Positions 3,745-5,669 of a stretch of DNA of 5,669 nt are shown here, in pieces. The notes under the pieces are model-generated. The model searched no databases. It was not told where the DNA came from and was given only the letters and a program-made list of their open reading frames with translations. Within the stretch, counting starts at the first letter, position 1; every line of letters starts with the position of its first letter. The position numbers and the translations under genes are program-made. Source of the DNA: SKLM01 sp964390305 (lineage in GTDB: Bacteria; Chloroflexota; Anaerolineae; B4-G1); the NCBI GenBank assembly GCA_964390305.1, contig CAYMHT010000155.1:1-5669 (forward strand), written 5' to 3'.

Positions 3745-5669
3745 ATGCCACAAGATGCATTCAACACGCGAAGATTACTCCTCAGCGGCGCGATAATCGC
3801 GGTGCTGCTGATCGCTGCGCAGGCCTGGGTGCGGAGCTCCGCCCCAGCGCCGGCGGAAGACGTCCCCCAGCAGGGCCGGGGGCCGGGCGGGCCGCTTCGT
3901 CTGGAGGCGACGTGGTCTGACGACCTGCTGATTGGCACGGTCTCCGCTTTCGAGAAGAACGGGAGGCCGTGGGCCGGGACGAGCGGCGAGGCCCGACTGC
4001 TGGACGCAAGCGGTGGGCAAGTCGGCACGGTGCCGTTGGAGCCAATTGGGCCTGGCGAGTTCCGTCTGATCGCCCCGCTGAGCCAGATAGGGTCCTCAGG
4101 TTACGTGGATATCCGGTTGTCGGGGCAGGAGTCGAGCGGAGAGCGCCGCGCCGTCTATCAGGTAGACGGAGACCAGCAAGCCATAACCTACCAGGCAGAG
4201 GCGATGCCTGATGCTGTCTCGCCTGTCTCCGCACAGGCCAGCGGCGGCCCCGATGCCTTCGGCTACACGTGGGATGACACCGCAGAGTATGAATGGGTAG
4301 AGACCGCGGGTGGCACGGAGATCTCACTGCGCGACGACGAATGGTCGGGTCCGTTCGACATCGGCTTCACGTTCAATTTCTACGGTCAAGACTACACAGA
4401 GTTCTACGTGGACTCGAACGGCTACATCGGCTTCGACGAAGATCAGACCATGTCGTATTACGCCAATACGCGTCTGCCCAACGCCAGCCGCCCCAGCGGT
4501 TTGATCGCGCCCTTCTGGGATGATTTCGATCCGTCTGAGGTCGGCACGGTTCGCTACCGCCGCTTCCTCGAGGCGCCGAACCCGCATGTTGTGGTGGAAT
4601 GGAACGCGGTGCCGTTCTATGGATTGTCCGACCTGCAGACCTTCCAGGTCATCCTCTATGAAGGCAGCAACGACATCAAGTTCCAGTATCGAGACACCCG
4701 GGAAGGGGACTACGGCGACGGGCGGTCCGCCACCATGGGCATCGAGAACCTGGACGGCACCATCGGCCTCGAGTACCCATACCTCATCCCGATTACCCAG
4801 ACCCTCGCGATCCAAATCGACTACAATCAGGCGGATTATAACGCATTCCTCACCCCAGAAGGTCAAGGGTCATCGGCCGCCCCAGGGGAGACAGCCTCGT
4901 TCCCTCTGACGGTGAAGAACCTCGGCTCCGAGAGCGACGCGTTTACTTTGAGCTGGTCAACGTATGATGGCTCCAGTTGGCCGGTGAGCTTCTACGAAGC
5001 CGACGGTTCAACGCCCCTGTCCGGCGGCAGCACCGGGGCGATCTCGCCGGCGGGCGAGAAGGAGATCGTGGCCAAGGTTGAGGTCCCCGGCAGCGCGTCG
5101 ACGGGCGACTGGACGCGGGCCGTGGTGCAGGCCACATCAGAGGGAAACTCATCCGAGTACCACCTAGTCACGATTGACACCGTGGTCGGCACCTCCTTCG
5201 CCCAGGTCTACACAGATGACGACAGTGACGACGGGACGGAGGACTCGGAGAACTACTACGCTTCGCTTCAGGAGGGGCAGCCCCATACGAAGCGGGTGAC
5301 GACGGATCAAGATGACTCCTCCTACGCGGCGGTGGCCACCACACCGGGGGGCGACGCCGTCAATATCTGGAACACCACCTACTACAACGGCGAGGCGTTT
5401 GTCAGTGAGATTCAGTACGCCGTGCTAAACCGCTCCGGCGGCTTCGTGCAGCCGGTGGTGAGGCTGACGGACAACTCGGAAGCGACGCAGAGGACCTTCG
5501 ATTTCAGCCCTGCGGTGGACGTGGCGCCAAACGGGAACATTGCCGTCGGCTGGGCGCGACAGCCGGGTACGTATAACATCTGGTATGCCGTCCAAAGCAG
5601 CAGTGGCGATCCTATCAAGCCACCCACCCGACTGACGAACAACACCGGGGACTATCCGCGCGACTACCC
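3745..5669 (+). CDS. Large secreted multi-domain beta-protein (nidogen-like module, NEW3-like domain, beta-propeller repeats), partial
   Basis: The frame is open from the ATG to the right edge, giving 641 residues with the C-terminus missing. Arg9-Arg10 and a hydrophobic stretch (11-25) with AQA before Trp28 look like a Sec signal peptide. A Pro/Gly-rich linker (33-50) and an Ig-like beta region (about 51-150) follow. Residues 186-358 contain FTFNFYG (207-213), SNGYIGF (from 224), GLIAPFWDDFDP (from 252) and GIENLDG (from 332), a pattern I recognise from nidogen-like modules in bacterial exported proteins. Residues about 363-480 resemble a NEW3/CARDB-type beta-sandwich (PGETASFPLTVKNLGSESD). 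An Asp-rich stretch (491-503) may bind calcium. From about 505, repeats of 56-61 residues (QYAV/WYAV at 557 and 613, RLTDN/RLTNN at 573 and 629) suggest propeller blades. No catalytic motif is visible. It is probably a surface binding or adhesion protein, or the front of a larger exoenzyme. It is likely cotranscribed with the kinase. Confidence 0.88.
   Translation, partial: MPQDAFNTRRLLLSGAIIAVLLIAAQAWVRSSAPAPAEDVPQQGRGPGGPLRLEATWSDDLLIGTVSAFEKNGRPWAGTSGEARLLDASGGQVGTVPLEPIGPGEFRLIAPLSQIGSSGYVDIRLSGQESSGERRAVYQVDGDQQAITYQAEAMPDAVSPVSAQASGGPDAFGYTWDDTAEYEWVETAGGTEISLRDDEWSGPFDIGFTFNFYGQDYTEFYVDSNGYIGFDEDQTMSYYANTRLPNASRPSGLIAPFWDDFDPSEVGTVRYRRFLEAPNPHVVVEWNAVPFYGLSDLQTFQVILYEGSNDIKFQYRDTREGDYGDGRSATMGIENLDGTIGLEYPYLIPITQTLAIQIDYNQADYNAFLTPEGQGSSAAPGETASFPLTVKNLGSESDAFTLSWSTYDGSSWPVSFYEADGSTPLSGGSTGAISPAGEKEIVAKVEVPGSASTGDWTRAVVQATSEGNSSEYHLVTIDTVVGTSFAQVYTDDDSDDGTEDSENYYASLQEGQPHTKRVTTDQDDSSYAAVATTPGGDAVNIWNTTYYNGEAFVSEIQYAVLNRSGGFVQPVVRLTDNSEATQRTFDFSPAVDVAPNGNIAVGWARQPGTYNIWYAVQSSSGDPIKPPTRLTNNTGDYPRDY
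5341..5669 (+). repeat. Beta-propeller-like internal repeats (about 56-61 residues)
   Basis: Within the secreted protein, PGGDAVNIW (534-542) matches PNGNIAVGW (595-603) at an offset of 61. QYAVLNRSGG (from 557) matches WYAVQSSSGD (from 613), and RLTDN (573) matches RLTNN (629), both at exactly 56. Identity is low at DNA level, so these are old duplications of a structural unit. The series is cut by the window edge. Confidence 0.6.

Noticed and set aside
3645..4327. Long minus-strand frames over the start of the secreted-protein gene.
   Set aside because: The plus-strand frame has a strong Shine-Dalgarno, a signal peptide and recognisable modules; the antisense frames are Arg/Pro-rich and featureless.
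4324..4866. A 180-residue minus-strand open frame opposite the nidogen-like module.
   Set aside because: Its length comes from the codon composition of the overlying gene; it has no recognisable domain and no Shine-Dalgarno was found.

Overview
The window is moderately high-GC bacterial DNA. The best guess is a Chloroflexota (Anaerolineae-like) or similar environmental lineage. This rests on a Hanks-type Ser/Thr kinase with a long Thr-Pro linker and a small extracellular beta-domain, a pentapeptide-repeat membrane protein, and a large secreted multi-domain beta-protein. No rRNA, tRNA, CRISPR array, insertion sequence or phage gene is visible.

Layout: (1) 1-1077, minus strand: a pentapeptide-repeat protein with a C-terminal membrane segment and the start of a channel-like pore helix, cut by the left edge. 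(2) 1078-1734: a divergent control region with a minus-strand extended -10 promoter (-10 at 1249-1254), a 7-10-7 perfect dyad at its -35 position (1264-1287), and a consensus plus-strand promoter at 1429-1457 that starts a long leader. (3) 1735-1926, plus: a 63-residue ORF resembling the excisionase/HTH_17 fold, with a plausible GTG start and Shine-Dalgarno. (4) 1936-3564, plus: a complete 542-aa transmembrane Ser/Thr protein kinase, in the same frame as the small ORF and separated from it by one TAG and three codons. (5) 3565-3744: a short gap with no clear terminator. (6) 3745 to the right edge, plus: an exported protein with an Ig-like region, a nidogen-like module, a NEW3-like beta-sandwich and the first blades of a likely beta-propeller, cut by the right edge.

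The plus-strand genes (HTH-like ORF, kinase, secreted protein) are spaced as a probable operon. The kinase would signal in the cytoplasm while its Thr/Pro stalk and C-terminal domain sit outside, where the next gene's exported product also acts. A functional link between the two is inference from adjacency. The pentapeptide/channel-like gene is divergently transcribed and shares the regulatory region.

The least ordinary points are the HTH-like ORF fused in frame to the kinase except for one amber codon, the dyad placed over the divergent promoter, the long structured leader, and the pore-like motif without GYG in the pentapeptide protein.
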